A stretch of DNA of 64,000 nt from assembly GCF_000757825.1 (NCBI RefSeq), contig NZ_CP009451.1, positions 2,914,001-2,978,000 of the forward strand, read 5' to 3'. The stretch comes from Cedecea neteri. Lineage in GTDB: Bacteria > Pseudomonadota > Gammaproteobacteria > Enterobacterales > Enterobacteriaceae. The position numbers were made by a program, and so were the translations under genes. The stretch's first letter is position 1. Each line of letters opens with the position of its first letter. The notes beneath the pieces are model-generated. The model had not been told where the DNA came from. It worked only from the letters and a program-made list of their open reading frames with translations, and made no database searches. Positions 16,664-28,426 of this stretch are shown here, piece by piece.

Positions 16664-17257
16664 TTACCCACGCATCCACGTTCTGATCCCATCCAGGAAC
16701 ATCTGGGTGGAAATCATCACCAGCACCAGCCCCATCAGGCGCTCAAGGGCGTTAACCCCTTTCTCACCCAACAGGCGCAGGAACAGGGAAGATTGCAGCA
16801 GAATGGCGACGGTACCGCCCCAGGCCAGCATCAGCGCGGCGACTAAATGGCTCATTTGGTTTGGGTACTGGTGAGACAGCAGCATCAGCGTGGCGAGCAG
16901 TGAAGGGCCGGCAACCAGCGGGATCGCCAGCGGCACGATAAACGGCTCTTCCCCGGCGGGTAAACCGGAAGAACTGCCTTCCTGGCCTGGGAAAATCATC
17001 TTAATGGCGATAAGGAACAGAATAATGCCGCCTGAAATCGACACGGTTTCAGCCCGCAAATTCAGGAAACCAAGAATTTTTTCCCCGGCAAACAGGAAGA
17101 TAAGCATCAGCAGCAGAGCAATAAGCAGTTCGCGGATCATAATGGCCCGGCGACGCTTTGGCTCCGTGTGTTTCAGCACCGACATAAAGATTGGCAAGTT
17201 GCCCAGCGGGTCCATAATCAGGATCAGGAGCAACGCGGCGGATATGATTTCAGTCAT
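16664..17257 (-). CDS. yhgN: YhgN, MarC-family inner-membrane protein
   Basis: Integral membrane protein of 197 residues with about six hydrophobic segments, the length of E. coli YhgN. MarC/UPF0056 landmarks are seen: the N-terminal LILIMDPLGNLPIF and the central LAIPLVAGPSLLATLMLLS. No transport substrate is established for the family. It is divergent from asd across 174 bases; the IS110 element and rebuilt REP-like repeat lie just beyond its 3' end without disturbing the gene. Confidence 0.93.
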   Translation of the reverse strand: MTEIISAALLLILIMDPLGNLPIFMSVLKHTEPKRRRAIMIRELLIALLLMLIFLFAGEKILGFLNLRAETVSISGGIILFLIAIKMIFPGQEGSSSGLPAGEEPFIVPLAIPLVAGPSLLATLMLLSHQYPNQMSHLVAALMLAWGGTVAILLQSSLFLRLLGEKGVNALERLMGLVLVMISTQMFLDGIRTWMRG

Positions 17258-17431
17258 CTGTTTTCCCCAAAATCTGGCAAGTAGTTTCTATTAATAAGCT
17301 TTGTTTCTGACACGGCGGATATCATTGATTAATTTCACTTGCGACTTTGGCTGCATTTTGTAAGGTGGAGTGATGTTCTGGCTCACTGCCAGCGCTTACA
17401 CACGCAATCATCTCTGCAGGATTAAGTCGCT

Positions 17432-18538
17432 ATGAAAAATGTTGGTTTTATTGGCTGGCGCGGTATGGTCGGCTCTGTGCTCATGCAACGCATGGTGGAA
17501 GAGCGCGATTTTGACGCCATTCGTCCGGTTTTCTTCTCCACTTCCCAGCTTGGGCAGGCAGCCCCTACGTTTGCCGGCACCACCGGCGGTACACTGCAGG
17601 ACGCATTTGATCTGGAAGCGCTGAAGGCGCTGGATATCATAGTGACCTGCCAGGGCGGCGATTATACCAACGAAATCTATCCAAAGCTCCGTGAAAGCGG
17701 CTGGCAAGGTTACTGGATTGACGCAGCTTCTTCTCTACGCATGAAAGATGACGCGATTATTATCCTCGACCCGGTCAACCAGCACGTCATTCAGGAAGGC
17801 CTGAACAAAGGCGTCAAAACCTTCGTTGGCGGCAACTGCACCGTAAGCTTAATGCTGATGTCCCTTGGCGGCCTGTTTGCCCACGACCTCGTTGACTGGG
17901 TTTCCGTGGCGACTTACCAGGCTGCGTCCGGCGGCGGCGCGCGCCACATGCGTGAACTGCTGAACCAAATGGGCCAGCTGTATGGCGAAGTCTCCACCGA
18001 GCTGGCGAACCCGGCTTCCGCTATTCTGGATATCGAGCGCAAGGTCACCGAACTTGGCCGCAGCGGTAAGCTGCCGGTGGATAACTTCGGCGTGCCGCTG
18101 GCCGGCAGTCTGATTCCGTGGATCGACAAGCAGCTCGACAACGGCCAGAGCCGTGAAGAGTGGAAAGGCCAGGCAGAGACCAACAAAATTCTTGCGACGT
18201 CAACCGCTATCCCGGTTGACGGTCTGTGCGTGCGCGTAGGCGCGCTGCGCTGCCACAGCCAGGCGTTTACCATCAAGCTGAAGAAAGACGTTTCTATCCC
18301 AACCGTGGAAGAGCTGCTGGCCGCGCACAATCCGTGGGCGAAAGTGGTGCCAAACGATCGTGAGATTACCATGCGTGAGCTGACGCCTGCTGCGGTAACC
18401 GGCACGCTGTCAACGCCCGTTGGCCGCCTGCGTAAGCTGAACATGGGGCCAGAGTATCTCTCCGCGTTCACCGTCGGTGACCAGCTGCTGTGGGGCGCCG
18501 CCGAGCCGCTGCGCAGAATGCTGCGGTCGCTCGCATAA
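17432..18538 (+). CDS. asd: Aspartate-semialdehyde dehydrogenase
   Basis: Reduces aspartyl-4-phosphate to aspartate semialdehyde, the branch point to lysine/diaminopimelate, threonine, methionine and isoleucine. 368 residues. The NADP-binding start [11 protein letters not shown] is at residues 5-15; the catalytic cysteine is Cys136 in [11 protein letters not shown]; the substrate-binding [10 protein letters not shown] carries the active-site His region. Monocistronic: its own terminator follows and a 260-base gap separates it from glgB. The diaminopimelate supply makes it normally essential. Confidence 0.97.
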   Translation: MKNVGFIGWRGMVGSVLMQRMVEERDFDAIRPVFFSTSQLGQAAPTFAGTTGGTLQDAFDLEALKALDIIVTCQGGDYTNEIYPKLRESGWQGYWIDAASSLRMKDDAIIILDPVNQHVIQEGLNKGVKTFVGGNCTVSLMLMSLGGLFAHDLVDWVSVATYQAASGGGARHMRELLNQMGQLYGEVSTELANPASAILDIERKVTELGRSGKLPVDNFGVPLAGSLIPWIDKQLDNGQSREEWKGQAETNKILATSTAIPVDGLCVRVGALRCHSQAFTIKLKKDVSIPTVEELLAAHNPWAKVVPNDREITMRELTPAAVTGTLSTPVGRLRKLNMGPEYLSAFTVGDQLLWGAAEPLRRMLRSLA

Positions 18539-18554
18539 TTACACTTATTTAACT

Positions 18555-18581
18555 GAGGGGCCTTATGGCCTCTCTTTTTTT
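18555..18581 (+). terminator. Rho-independent terminator after asd
   Basis: GAGGGGCC-ttat-GGCCTCTC followed by seven T, beginning 17 bases after the asd stop. Confidence 0.92.
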
Positions 18582-18798
18582 GCCTGCAATTTAAGGTACA
18601 ACGAAAGTCATTAATTTATTTCACGAGGAGCCAGGAAAGCGTTGGCTATGCTTAAGTCATCACGCGTCTGCGTTTTGGCGAGTATTGGGCGAACCGGCTG
18701 ACAGGAGTTAAGCGCCGTTCGTCAGGTCAATGATAAGTGTCGTACCCGCGCGGCGGCGTAGCGCAGGTTGTTGGTGACACATAAAAAAGGAAAATGCC

Positions 18799-20988
18799 AT
18801 GTCTGTTCTGCCGGAAAGAGACGTGATCAATGCGCTAATTGCGGGTCATTTTGCCGATCCGTTTTCCCTGCTGGGGATGCACCAAACGGACGCCGGGCTT
18901 GAAGTCCGTGCGCTGCTGCCTGACGCCACTGAAGTCTGGGTTATCGAACCAAAAACCGGGCGAAAAGTTGGCCAGCTCGAGTGCCTCGATTCCCGGGGTT
19001 TCTTTTGTGGGCTGATTCCTCGCCGTAAAAATGCCTTTCGCTACCAGCTTGCCGTTGTCTGGCACGGTCAGGAAAACCTGATTGACGATCCCTATCGTTT
19101 TGGCCCGCTGATTCAGGAGCTGGACAGCTGGCTGCTTTCCGAAGGCACGCATCTACGCCCCTATGAAACGCTGGGTGCGCATGCTGACACGATGGACGGC
19201 GTGACCGGAACGCGCTTCTCTATTTGGGCACCGAACGCCCGAAGAGTCTCCGTCGTGGGTCAGTTTAACTACTGGGACGGCCGCCGCCACCCGATGCGGC
19301 TGCGCAAAGAAAGCGGCATTTGGGAGCTGTTTATCCCCGGCGCGCACAACGGACAGCTGTATAAATTCGAGCTGCTGGATGCCGATGGGCACCTGCGTAT
19401 TAAGGCCGACCCGTACGCTTTTGAAGCGCAAATGCGCCCCGAAACGGCTTCTCTTATCTGCGGCCTGCCGGAGAAAACCACGCTCAGCCCCGAGCGGCAG
19501 AAAGCCAACGGCTTTGACCAGCCTATCTCAATCTATGAGGTTCATCTCGGCTCCTGGCGTCGCCATACCGACAATAACTTCTGGCTCAGCTACCGCGAGC
19601 TGGCGGAGCAGCTGATCCCCTACGTCAAAGAAATGGGATTCACCCATCTCGAACTGCTGCCGGTCAACGAGCATCCGTTTGACGGCAGCTGGGGCTATCA
19701 GCCGCAGGGGCTTTACGCCCCGACGCGCCGTTTTGGCACGCGCGACGACTTCCTCTACTTCCTGCAAACGGCCCACGAAGCCGGGCTTAATGTTTTGCTG
19801 GACTGGGTGCCGGGCCATTTCCCGACGGATGACGCGGGGCTGGCTAAGTTCGACGGCACCTCGTTGTATGAACATGGCGACCCGCGTGAGGGCTATCACC
19901 AGGACTGGAACACGCTGATTTACAACTATGGCCGCCGTGAAGTCTGTAACTATCTGGTGGGCAACGCGCTCTACTGGATTGAACGTTTTGGCATTGACGG
20001 CCTGCGCGTGGATGCCGTCGCCTCGATGATTTACCGCGACTACAGCCGGGAAAAAGGCGAGTGGGTTCCGAACGAGTACGGCGGCCGCGAAAATCTGGAA
20101 GCGATTGAATTTCTGCGCAATACCAACCGCATCATCGGGGAGCAAACGCCGGGCGCGGTGACGATGGCGGAAGAGTCCACCGATTTTGCCGGCGTCTCTC
20201 GCCCGCCGAGCATGGGAGGGCTGGGGTTCTGGTTTAAGTGGAACCTGGGCTGGATGCACGACACGCTCGACTACATGAAGCTGGACCCGGTTTACCGCCA
20301 GTATCACCACGACAAAATGACCTTCGGGATGCTGTACAACGGCACCGAAAACTTTGTCCTGCCGCTTTCGCACGATGAGGTCGTGCACGGCAAAAAATCG
20401 ATTCTCGACCGCATGCCGGGAGATGCCTGGCAGAGGTTCGCTAACCTGCGCGCTTACTACGGCTGGATGTGGGCATTTCCGGGCAAAAAGCTGCTGTTTA
20501 TGGGCAACGAGTTTGCCCAGGGGCGCGAATGGAACCACGACAGCAGCCTTGACTGGCATCTCCTGCAGGGCGGGGATAACTGGCACCACGGCGTGCAGCG
20601 CCTTGTACGCGATCTGAACCATACCTACCGGCGACACGCGGCGCTGCATCAAATGGATTTTGACGACTACGGCTTTGAATGGCTGGTGGTGGAGGACAAG
20701 GCGAATTCGGTCTTTATTTTCGTGCGCCGTGACGCCGAGGGCAACGAGGTCATCGTTGCCAGCAACTTTACGCCGATACCTCGCTACCATTACCGCTTCG
20801 GCATCAACCAGCCGGGGCGCTGGCGTGAAGAGCTGAATACCGACTCGATGCATTATCACGGCAGTAACGCCGGCAACAGCGGCACGGTGCGCAGCGAGGC
20901 GGTGCCAAGCCACGGTCGCGATCATTCGCTCTCTATCACGCTGCCGCCGCTGTCTACCCTCTGGCTGATTCGGGAGGGCGATGCATGA
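18799..20988 (+). CDS. glgB: 1,4-alpha-glucan branching enzyme
   Basis: Makes the alpha-1,6 branches of glycogen. 729 residues, about E. coli length. Domain order: N-terminal CBM48-type modules (to about residue 220), GH13 catalytic barrel, and a C-terminal all-beta domain. GH13 signatures are intact: nucleophile Asp in [13 protein letters not shown], acid/base Glu in TMAEESTDF, and transition-state Asp in [14 protein letters not shown]. First gene of glgBXCAP; the stop overlaps the glgX start (ATGA). A good Shine-Dalgarno (AAAAAGGAAAATGCC) precedes the ATG. Confidence 0.97.
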   Translation: MSVLPERDVINALIAGHFADPFSLLGMHQTDAGLEVRALLPDATEVWVIEPKTGRKVGQLECLDSRGFFCGLIPRRKNAFRYQLAVVWHGQENLIDDPYRFGPLIQELDSWLLSEGTHLRPYETLGAHADTMDGVTGTRFSIWAPNARRVSVVGQFNYWDGRRHPMRLRKESGIWELFIPGAHNGQLYKFELLDADGHLRIKADPYAFEAQMRPETASLICGLPEKTTLSPERQKANGFDQPISIYEVHLGSWRRHTDNNFWLSYRELAEQLIPYVKEMGFTHLELLPVNEHPFDGSWGYQPQGLYAPTRRFGTRDDFLYFLQTAHEAGLNVLLDWVPGHFPTDDAGLAKFDGTSLYEHGDPREGYHQDWNTLIYNYGRREVCNYLVGNALYWIERFGIDGLRVDAVASMIYRDYSREKGEWVPNEYGGRENLEAIEFLRNTNRIIGEQTPGAVTMAEESTDFAGVSRPPSMGGLGFWFKWNLGWMHDTLDYMKLDPVYRQYHHDKMTFGMLYNGTENFVLPLSHDEVVHGKKSILDRMPGDAWQRFANLRAYYGWMWAFPGKKLLFMGNEFAQGREWNHDSSLDWHLLQGGDNWHHGVQRLVRDLNHTYRRHAALHQMDFDDYGFEWLVVEDKANSVFIFVRRDAEGNEVIVASNFTPIPRYHYRFGINQPGRWREELNTDSMHYHGSNAGNSGTVRSEAVPSHGRDHSLSITLPPLSTLWLIREGDA

Positions 20989-22966
20989 CGCAGCTGGCTC
21001 AAGGTAGCCCGGCTCCCTTTGGGGCGTATTACGACGGTAAGGGCGTTAACTTCACCCTTTATTCGGTGCATGCCGAAAAGGTCGAGCTGTGCCTGTTTGA
21101 TGAACACGGACACGAAAAGCGCTACGACATGCCCTCGCGCTCGGGAGACATCTGGCATGGCTATCTGCCGGAAGGTAAACCGGGGCTGCTCTACGGCTAC
21201 CGGGTTCACGGGCCGTGGGAGCCTGAAAATGGCCATCGCTTTAATCCTGCGAAGCTGCTGCTCGATCCCTGCGCTCGCGTGGTGGTGGGCGGGGCCGAAG
21301 ATCATCCGCATTTTCACTGCGGCTACGATGAACCCAACCTCGAGGACAGTGCCCCGCACATGGCCAAGTGCGTGGTGGTCAGGGAAAAATTTGACTGGGA
21401 AGACGATCGGCCGCTTCGAACGCCGTGGGGCAACACGGTTATCTATGAAGCCCACGTTCGCGGGCTGACGCTGCTTCATCCCGGCATCCCGGAAGAGCAG
21501 CGCGGGACTTATGCGGCGCTGGGGCACCCGGTGATGACTGATTACTTCAAACGGCTGGGGATCACGGCGCTTGAGCTGCTGCCCGTGGCGCACTTCGTTA
21601 CCGAGCCCCGCATTTCGCAGTTGGGGCTGAGTAACTACTGGGGCTACAACCCTCGCGCTTTCTATGCCGTTGAAAGTTACTACGCGATAGACCAGAACCC
21701 CCACAACGCGGCCAACGAGCTAAGAGGCGCCATCAAAGCGCTGCACAAGGCCGGGATTGAAGTGATCCTCGACATTGTCCTGAACCACAGCGCGGAGCTG
21801 GACAAGGACGGCCCAACCCTGTCGCTGAGCGGAATCGACAACCGTAGCTATTATTGGTTAATGGACAACGGCGATTACCAGAACTGGACCGGCTGCGGAA
21901 ATACCCTGAACCTCAGCACGCCGGGCGTGGTGGCCCAGATGACGGACTGTCTGCGTTACTGGGTAGACAGCTTCCACGTGGACGGTTTCCGTTTTGATCT
22001 GGCCTCGGTGATGGGGCGCACGCCGGAATTTCGGCAGGATGCGCCGCTGTTTGAGGCGATCAAAAACGATCCTCACCTGTCGCAGGTGAAGCTTATCGCC
22101 GAGCCCTGGGATATCGGTCAGGGGGTTACCAGGTCGGCAATTTCCCACCGCTGTTCGCCGAATGGAACGATCATTTCAGGGACGGGATGCGTCGCTTCTG
22201 GCTCCAGCAGGATCTCTCTTTGGGCGGGTTCGCCTGCCGCTTTGCCGGCTCGAGCGACGTTTATCGCCATGGCGAAAGGTTACCCTCCACCAGCATTAAT
22301 TTAATTACCGCTCATGATGGTTTTACGCTGCGGGATTGCGTAAGTTTTAACCAGAAACATAACGAAGCCAACGGCGAAGATAATCGCGACGGCACCAACA
22401 GCAACTTTAGTAATAACTATGGTTTTGAAGGGCTTGAAGCCAACCTGATTACCAAGGAACGGCGTCGGGACAGCGTGCATGCGCTGCTGACCACGCTGCT
22501 GCTCTCGCAGGGAACGCCGATGCTGCTGGCCGGGGATGAGCACGGGCATAGCCAGCACGGCAACAATAACGCCTACTGCCAGGACAACGTGCTGACCTGG
22601 CTTGACTGGGAGCAGGGAAACGACGGGTTAACCACCTTTACGGCGGCGCTCCTTCACCTGCGGCAGGCTATCCCGGCGCTGACCGCCAACCGCTGGTGGG
22701 AAGAGGGCGACGACAACGTTCTCTGGCTGAATAAAGAGGCGCAGCCCCTGAGCGCCGATGAGTGGCAAAACGGGGTCCACCGCCTGCAAATCCAGCTGTC
22801 CGATCGCTGGCTTATCGCTATTAACGCGACCGAAGAAGTTGCGGACATCGTTCTACCTGAGGGGGAATGGCACGCCGTTCCTCCGTTTGCCGGAGAGGAC
22901 AACCCGGTCGTGATGGTTGTATGGCATGGTCCCGCGCACGGAGTCTGCGTGTTCCACAAGTCATGA
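20985..22966 (+). pseudogene. glgX: Glycogen debranching enzyme GlgX, interrupted by a one-base frameshift
   Basis: GlgX removes the short branches left by phosphorylase. The N-terminal frame is open from 20985 and runs through the GH13 nucleophile motif ([13 protein letters not shown]), then shifts at about 22118-22124. After EPWDIG the sequence reads GGT CAG GGG GTT, where the family needs GGT CCA GGG GGT TAC (P-G-G-Y-Q). One C is missing, and the matching C-terminal part ([10 protein letters not shown]..., to CVFHKS) continues in the +2 frame to 22966. The first frame drifts on to a stop at 22304. Joined, the product would be about 660 residues, as in E. coli. Either a real null mutation or a sequencing error; everything else is well conserved. 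Confidence 0.9.
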
Positions 22967-22980
22967 AAAAGGAGTTCGTT

Positions 22981-24264
22981 ATGGTCAGGTTTGAGAAAAA
23001 CGATCCGCTGATGCTGGCCCGCCAGCTGCCCATCAAATCCGTTGCGTTAATTCTGGCGGGTGGCCGCGGGACTCGACTGAAGGATCTCACGTCGACGCGC
23101 GCCAAGCCTGCGGTCCACTTTGGCGGCAAGTTCCGCATTATTGATTTTGCGCTATCCAACTGCATCAACTCCGGCATTCGCCGCATTGGGGTGATTACTC
23201 AGTATCAATCACACACCCTGGTGCAGCATATCCAGCGCGGCTGGTCTTTCTTTAGCGAAGAGATGAACGAGTTTGTTGATTTGCTGCCCGCCCAGCAGCG
23301 CGTACACGGTGAAAACTGGTATCGCGGAACGGCCGATGCCGTGACCCAGAACCTCGATATTATCCGCCGCTATAACGCCGAGTACGTGGTGATCCTCGCC
23401 GGGGACCACATCTACAAGCAGGACTACTCGCGCATGCTTATCGACCACGTCGAGAAAGGCGCGCGCTGTACCGTCGCCTGTATGCCGGTGCCGGTGCATG
23501 AAGCTTCGGCGTTTGGCGTTATGGCGGTGGACGTTGACGAAAAAATTATCGCTTTCGTGGAGAAGCCGGAAAACCCGCCAACCATGCCAAACGACAGCAG
23601 CAGGTCTCTGGCAAGCATGGGGATCTACATCTTTGACGCCGATTACTTGTTCAGGCTGCTGGAAGAAGACGATCGGGATGAAAACTCCAGCCATGACTTT
23701 GGCAAAGATATCATTCCGAAAATCACCCTGGCGGGCGAAGCTTACGCCCACCCGTTCCCGCTCTCCTGCGTGCAGTCCGATCCTAACGCCGAGCCCTACT
23801 GGCGCGACGTCGGAACGCTGGAAGCCTACTGGAAAGCGAACCTCGATCTGGCTTCGGTGATGCCCGAGCTGGATATGTATGACCAGGCCTGGCCGATCCG
23901 TACCCATATGGAGCCGCTGCCGCCCGCCAAGTTCGTCCAGGATCGCTCCGGCAGCCACGGCATGACGCTGAACTCGCTGGTGTCCGGCGGCTGCATCATC
24001 TCGGGCTCGGTGGTCGTGCAGTCGGTGCTGTTTCCGCGCGTGCGCATCAACTCTTTTTGCAATATCGACTCGTCCGTTCTGCTGCCCGACGTCATCGTCG
24101 GACGCTCCTGTCGACTGCGTCGCTGCATCATCGACCGCGCTTGCATGATCCCGGAAGGGATGGTGGTAGGCGAAAATGCAGAAGAGGACGCTCGCCGTTT
24201 TTACCGCTCTGAAGAGGGCATTGTACTGGTCACGCGCGAGATGCTGGCGAAGCTGCAGGGCTAG
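22981..24264 (+). CDS. glgC: Glucose-1-phosphate adenylyltransferase (ADP-glucose pyrophosphorylase)
   Basis: Makes ADP-glucose from glucose-1-phosphate and ATP, the committed and allosterically controlled step of glycogen synthesis. 427 residues. The nucleotidyltransferase signature [11 protein letters not shown] lies near residues 25-35; FVEKP and [12 protein letters not shown] mark the substrate site; the C-terminal left-handed beta-helix region includes [11 protein letters not shown]. The start at 22981 is chosen because it follows AAAAAGGAGTTCGTT and gives [15 protein letters not shown], matching the family; the longer frame reads into glgX. Fourteen bases after the glgX stop. Confidence 0.96.
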   Translation: MVRFEKNDPLMLARQLPIKSVALILAGGRGTRLKDLTSTRAKPAVHFGGKFRIIDFALSNCINSGIRRIGVITQYQSHTLVQHIQRGWSFFSEEMNEFVDLLPAQQRVHGENWYRGTADAVTQNLDIIRRYNAEYVVILAGDHIYKQDYSRMLIDHVEKGARCTVACMPVPVHEASAFGVMAVDVDEKIIAFVEKPENPPTMPNDSSRSLASMGIYIFDADYLFRLLEEDDRDENSSHDFGKDIIPKITLAGEAYAHPFPLSCVQSDPNAEPYWRDVGTLEAYWKANLDLASVMPELDMYDQAWPIRTHMEPLPPAKFVQDRSGSHGMTLNSLVSGGCIISGSVVVQSVLFPRVRINSFCNIDSSVLLPDVIVGRSCRLRRCIIDRACMIPEGMVVGENAEEDARRFYRSEEGIVLVTREMLAKLQG

Positions 24265-24372
24265 CGCGAAGAAGATTGGCCTGCGCACGGTCATGCCGTG
24301 CGCGGTTATTTTATCGTTTGGCGCTGCCTGAGGATCCAGACCGGCGCCGCGACTTTCCAAATGGGAGCGATA

Positions 24373-25806
24373 ATGCAGGTCTTACATGTCTGTTCCGAGA
24401 TGTTTCCTCTACTGAAGACAGGCGGCCTTGCGGATGTGCTGGGCGCTTTGCCGGCGGCGCAGATTGCCGGCGGCGTTGATACGCGCGTCCTGCTGCCCGC
24501 TTTTCCCGACGTTCGGCGGGGAATCGAAGATATTCAGGTAGTTGCCCATCGACAGACGTTCGCGGGCGACATGCGCCTGCTCTACGGCCACTATAACGGC
24601 GTTGGCGTTTACCTGATTGATGCGCCCCATCTCTATGAGCGCCCCGGAAGCCCGTACCACGACACCAATCAGTTTGCTTATCAGGACAACGTGCTGCGCT
24701 TTGCGCTGCTTGGCTGGGTCGGCGCGGAAATGGCCTGTGGGCTGGATCCCTTCTGGCATCCCGATATCGTGCACGCCCATGACTGGCATGCCGGGCTGGC
24801 ACCGGCGTATCTGGCGGCGCGCGGGCGCCCTGCGAAGTCGGTATTTACCGTGCATAACCTTGCCTATCAGGGCATGTTCTATGCACATCACTTAAGTGAA
24901 ATCGATCTGCCGTGGTGGTTCTACGACATGAACGGGCTGGAGTTCCACGGCCAGATTTCGTACCTGAAGGCCGGGCTTTTTTACGCCGATCATATTACCG
25001 CCGTCAGCCCTACCTATGCGCGTGAGATAACCGATCCGCACTTTGCCTACGGCATGGAAGGGCTTCTGCGCCAGCGCCAGCGTGAAGGGAAGCTGTCTGG
25101 CATTTTAAACGGCGTAGACGGCAAGATTTGGAATCCGGAAAGCGACCTGCTGCTGGCCTCGCGCTACACCCGCGACTCGCTGGAAGAGAAAGCTGAAAAC
25201 AAACGTCAGCTGCAGGTGGCGATGGGGCTGAAGGTGAATGACAAAGTCCCGCTGTTCGCCGTGGTCAGCCGGTTAACCAGCCAAAAAGGGCTGGATCTGG
25301 TGCTTGAGGCGCTGCCCGGATTACTGGAGCAGGGCGGCCAGCTGGCGCTGCTGGGGGCTGGGGACTCTGTGCTGCAGGAAGGATTCCTGGCGGCGGCCGC
25401 CGAGCATCCCGGCCAGGTCGGCGTCCAGATTGGCTATCACGAGGCATTTTCCCACCGCATCATGGGCGGTGCCGATGTGATTTTAGTCCCGAGCCGCTTT
25501 GAGCCCTGCGGCTTAACCCAGCTCTACGGCCTGAAGTATGGCACCTTGCCGCTGGTGCGGCGAACCGGTGGCCTGGCCGACACCGTGTCGGATACTTCGC
25601 TGGAGAACCTGGCTGACGGTGTGGCAACCGGTTTTGTGTTTGAAGACAGTAATGCCTGGTCGCTGCTCCGCGCGATCCGGCGTGCTTTCGTGCTGTGGTC
25701 CCGCCCGTCACTGTGGCGTTTTGTGCAGCGGCAGGCGATGAATATGGATTTTAGCTGGCAGGTAGCGGCGCAGTCATACCGCGACCTTTATCAACGCTTG
25801 TTGTAA
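24373..25806 (+). CDS. glgA: Glycogen synthase (ADP-glucose dependent)
   Basis: GT5 glycosyltransferase that extends alpha-1,4 glucan chains from ADP-glucose. 477 residues, as in E. coli. The ADP-glucose-binding KTGGLADV motif starts at Lys15; the C-terminal [14 protein letters not shown] motif of the GT-B fold is present. The start at 24373 follows GGGAGCGATA and is the family start; the upstream in-frame ATGs at 24298 and 24361 would add non-conserved residues. The glgC-glgA gap is 108 bases and the gene is followed by glgP after 26 bases. Confidence 0.96.
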   Translation: MQVLHVCSEMFPLLKTGGLADVLGALPAAQIAGGVDTRVLLPAFPDVRRGIEDIQVVAHRQTFAGDMRLLYGHYNGVGVYLIDAPHLYERPGSPYHDTNQFAYQDNVLRFALLGWVGAEMACGLDPFWHPDIVHAHDWHAGLAPAYLAARGRPAKSVFTVHNLAYQGMFYAHHLSEIDLPWWFYDMNGLEFHGQISYLKAGLFYADHITAVSPTYAREITDPHFAYGMEGLLRQRQREGKLSGILNGVDGKIWNPESDLLLASRYTRDSLEEKAENKRQLQVAMGLKVNDKVPLFAVVSRLTSQKGLDLVLEALPGLLEQGGQLALLGAGDSVLQEGFLAAAAEHPGQVGVQIGYHEAFSHRIMGGADVILVPSRFEPCGLTQLYGLKYGTLPLVRRTGGLADTVSDTSLENLADGVATGFVFEDSNAWSLLRAIRRAFVLWSRPSLWRFVQRQAMNMDFSWQVAAQSYRDLYQRLL

Positions 25807-25832
25807 TTACCCATACACCAGGAATCACTGAT

Positions 25833-28280
25833 ATGAATGCACCCTTTTCCTATGCATCACCCACGCTAAGCGTCGAGGCGCTGAAACACTCGATTGCCTA
25901 TAAGCTGATGTTTACGGTGGGGAAAGACCCTGCCATCGCCAATAAACACGAATGGCTTAACGCCACGCTATTTGCCGTGCGAGACAGGCTGGTTGAACGC
26001 TGGCTGCGTTCCAACCGTGCCCAGCTCTCGCAGGAAGTTCGCCAGGTTTACTATCTGTCGATGGAGTTTCTTATCGGGCGTACGCTGTCGAACGCGCTGC
26101 TTTCTCTCGGTATTTATGAAGATGTGAAAAACGCCCTCGAAGAGATGGGACTCGATCTGGAAGAGTTGATTGACGAGGAGAACGACCCCGGCCTTGGCAA
26201 CGGCGGTCTTGGCCGTCTCGCCGCCTGTTTCCTCGATTCGCTGGCGACCCTGGGGCTGCCGGGGCGCGGCTACGGCATTCGCTACGATTACGGCATGTTT
26301 AAGCAGAACATTGTTGATGGCCGTCAGAAAGAGTCGCCGGACTACTGGCTCGAATACGGTAACCCATGGGAGTTTAAGCGCCATAACACGCGCTATAAGG
26401 TGCGTTTTGGCGGACGAATTCAGCAGGAGGGGAAAAAAGCCCGCTGGGTCGAGACCGAAGAGATTCTTGCGGTGGCCTATGACCAGATTATCCCGGGCTA
26501 TGACACCGACGCGACTAACACACTAAGGCTGTGGAACGCCCAGGCGAGTAGCGAGATCAATCTCGGTAAGTTTAATCAGGGCGACTACTTCGCGGCGGTG
26601 GAGGACAAAAACCATTCCGAGAACGTGTCCCGCGTGCTTTATCCAGATGACTCAACCTATTCGGGGCGCGAGCTGCGTCTGCGTCAGGAATACTTCCTGG
26701 TTTCATCAACCATGCAGGACATCCTTAGCCGCCACTATCAGCTGCATAAAACCTACGCCAATCTGGCAGAGAAAACGGCGATTCACCTGAACGACACGCA
26801 CCCGGTGCTGTCGATTCCGGAGCTGATGCGGCTGCTGATTGACGAGCATAAGTTTGAGTGGGAAGAGGCGTTTGAGGTCACCTGCCAGGTGTTCTCATAC
26901 ACCAACCACACGCTGATGAGCGAGGCGCTGGAAACCTGGCCGGTAGATATGCTCGGCAAGATCCTGCCGCGCCATTTGCAGATAATCTTTGAGATTAACG
27001 ACTACTTCATGAAGACGCTGCAGGAGCAGTACCCGAACGACACCGGGCTGCTGGGCAGAGCGTCTATCATCGATGAGTCCAACGGCAGGCGCGTGCGCAT
27101 GGCCTGGCTTGCGGTGGTGGTCAGCCATAAGGTGAACGGCGTTTCCGAGCTGCACTCCAATCTGATGGTGCAGTCGCTGTTTGCCGACTTCGCCAGCATC
27201 TTCCCGATGCGCTTTAGCAACAAAACGAACGGCGTGACGCCTCGCCGCTGGCTGGCGCTCGCCAACCCTGCGCTGTCCGAAGTGCTGGACGAGAACATCG
27301 GCCAGACGTGGCGTACGGACCTGAGCCAGCTGAACGACCTGAAGCAGCATATTGATTACCCGACGGTGCATCAGGCGGTGCGCAAGGCCAAGCTCAGCAA
27401 CAAAAAACGGCTGGCGACGTATATCGGGCAGCAGCTCAACGTGGTGGTTAGCCCGGATGCGCTGTTCGACGTGCAGATCAAACGTATTCACGAGTACAAG
27501 CGCCAGCTAATGAACGTGCTGCACGTAATAACCCGCTATAACCGCATCAAGGCCAATCCGGAGGCTGAATGGGTGCCGCGCGTGAACATTTTTGCGGGCA
27601 AAGCGGCGTCTGCCTACTACATGGCGAAGCACATCATTCATCTTATCAACGACGTCGCGGAGGTCATTAACAACGATCCGCAGGTGAAAGATAAGCTGAA
27701 AGTGGTGTTTATCCCCAACTACAGCGTCAGCCTTGCCCAGCTGATTATTCCGGCGGCGGATCTCTCTGAGCAAATCTCGCTGGCGGGTACCGAGGCCTCC
27801 GGCACCAGCAACATGAAGTTTGCTCTGAACGGGGCGCTGACTATCGGCACGCTGGACGGTGCGAACGTTGAAATGCTCGATCATGTCGGTAAGGACAATA
27901 TCTTCATCTTCGGTAATACGGCGGAAGAGGTCGAGGAGCTGCGCCGCAAGGGCTATAACCCTCGAGAGTATTACGAGAAGGATGAAGAGCTGCGTCAGGT
28001 GCTGACCCAAATCGCAACCGGCGCGTTCAGTGCCGGAGAGCCGGGGCGTTATCGGGATTTAGTGGATTCGCTGATTAACTTTGGTGATCACTATCAGGTG
28101 CTGGCGGACTACCGTAGCTATGTGGATTGCCAGGATCGGGTTGATGAGCTTTATCAGCAGCCGGAGGAGTGGACGATTCACGCCATGCACAATATTGCCA
28201 ATATGGGGTATTTCTCGTCTGACAGGACGATTCAGGAGTACGCCGATGAGATTTGGCATATTAAGCCGGTGAGATTGTAG
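25833..28280 (+). CDS. glgP: Glycogen phosphorylase
   Basis: PLP-dependent phosphorolysis of glycogen to glucose-1-phosphate. 815 residues, E. coli length. The glycogen/maltodextrin phosphorylase signature with the PLP-lysine is seen as [15 protein letters not shown], and [14 protein letters not shown] and [17 protein letters not shown] mark the conserved core. A paralogue of malP at 35494-37896 in this same window. Last gene of glgBXCAP. Two inverted REP-like palindromes follow its stop codon instead of a simple T-run terminator. Confidence 0.97.
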   Translation: MNAPFSYASPTLSVEALKHSIAYKLMFTVGKDPAIANKHEWLNATLFAVRDRLVERWLRSNRAQLSQEVRQVYYLSMEFLIGRTLSNALLSLGIYEDVKNALEEMGLDLEELIDEENDPGLGNGGLGRLAACFLDSLATLGLPGRGYGIRYDYGMFKQNIVDGRQKESPDYWLEYGNPWEFKRHNTRYKVRFGGRIQQEGKKARWVETEEILAVAYDQIIPGYDTDATNTLRLWNAQASSEINLGKFNQGDYFAAVEDKNHSENVSRVLYPDDSTYSGRELRLRQEYFLVSSTMQDILSRHYQLHKTYANLAEKTAIHLNDTHPVLSIPELMRLLIDEHKFEWEEAFEVTCQVFSYTNHTLMSEALETWPVDMLGKILPRHLQIIFEINDYFMKTLQEQYPNDTGLLGRASIIDESNGRRVRMAWLAVVVSHKVNGVSELHSNLMVQSLFADFASIFPMRFSNKTNGVTPRRWLALANPALSEVLDENIGQTWRTDLSQLNDLKQHIDYPTVHQAVRKAKLSNKKRLATYIGQQLNVVVSPDALFDVQIKRIHEYKRQLMNVLHVITRYNRIKANPEAEWVPRVNIFAGKAASAYYMAKHIIHLINDVAEVINNDPQVKDKLKVVFIPNYSVSLAQLIIPAADLSEQISLAGTEASGTSNMKFALNGALTIGTLDGANVEMLDHVGKDNIFIFGNTAEEVEELRRKGYNPREYYEKDEELRQVLTQIATGAFSAGEPGRYRDLVDSLINFGDHYQVLADYRSYVDCQDRVDELYQQPEEWTIHAMHNIANMGYFSSDRTIQEYADEIWHIKPVRL

Positions 28281-28285
28281 GTTTC

Positions 28286-28386
28286 CCCCTCACCCTAACC
28301 CTCTCCCCGCGTGGGAGAGGGGATAAAAATGTTTCCCATAGCTTTTTTCTCCCTCGCCCCTTTGGGGAGAGGGCCGGGGTGAGGGG
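28286..28386. repeat. Two inverted REP-like palindromes (BIME-type) between glgP and glpR
   Basis: Copy A (28286-28323, CCCTCACCCTAACCCTCTCC...) and copy B (28349-28386, ...GGGGAGAGGGCCGGGGTGAG) are in opposite orientation, each with an inner hairpin, and together form a mosaic element typical of bacterial REP clusters. They lie between two convergent genes. Confidence 0.82.
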
Positions 28387-28426
28387 AAGATTTGAACGTA
28401 AAGCTTCCTCACTGAGCGTACAAACC

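Noticed and set aside
18540..18798. Possible small RNA in the asd-glgB gap
   Set aside because: After the asd terminator I see only moderately palindromic sequence and the glgB ribosome-binding site; no promoter-terminator pair for a separate RNA.
19528..20925. 465-codon ORF antisense to glgB
   Set aside because: GC-rich codon bias of glgB leaves its opposite strand open; composition rich in His, Arg, Val and Gln without domains. The same applies to long antisense ORFs at 1193-2122, 23209-24360 and 36559-37689.
22110..22130. Programmed ribosomal frameshift in glgX
   Set aside because: No slippery heptamer with a downstream structure is evident, and glgX is not known to use frameshifting; a missing base explains the shift.
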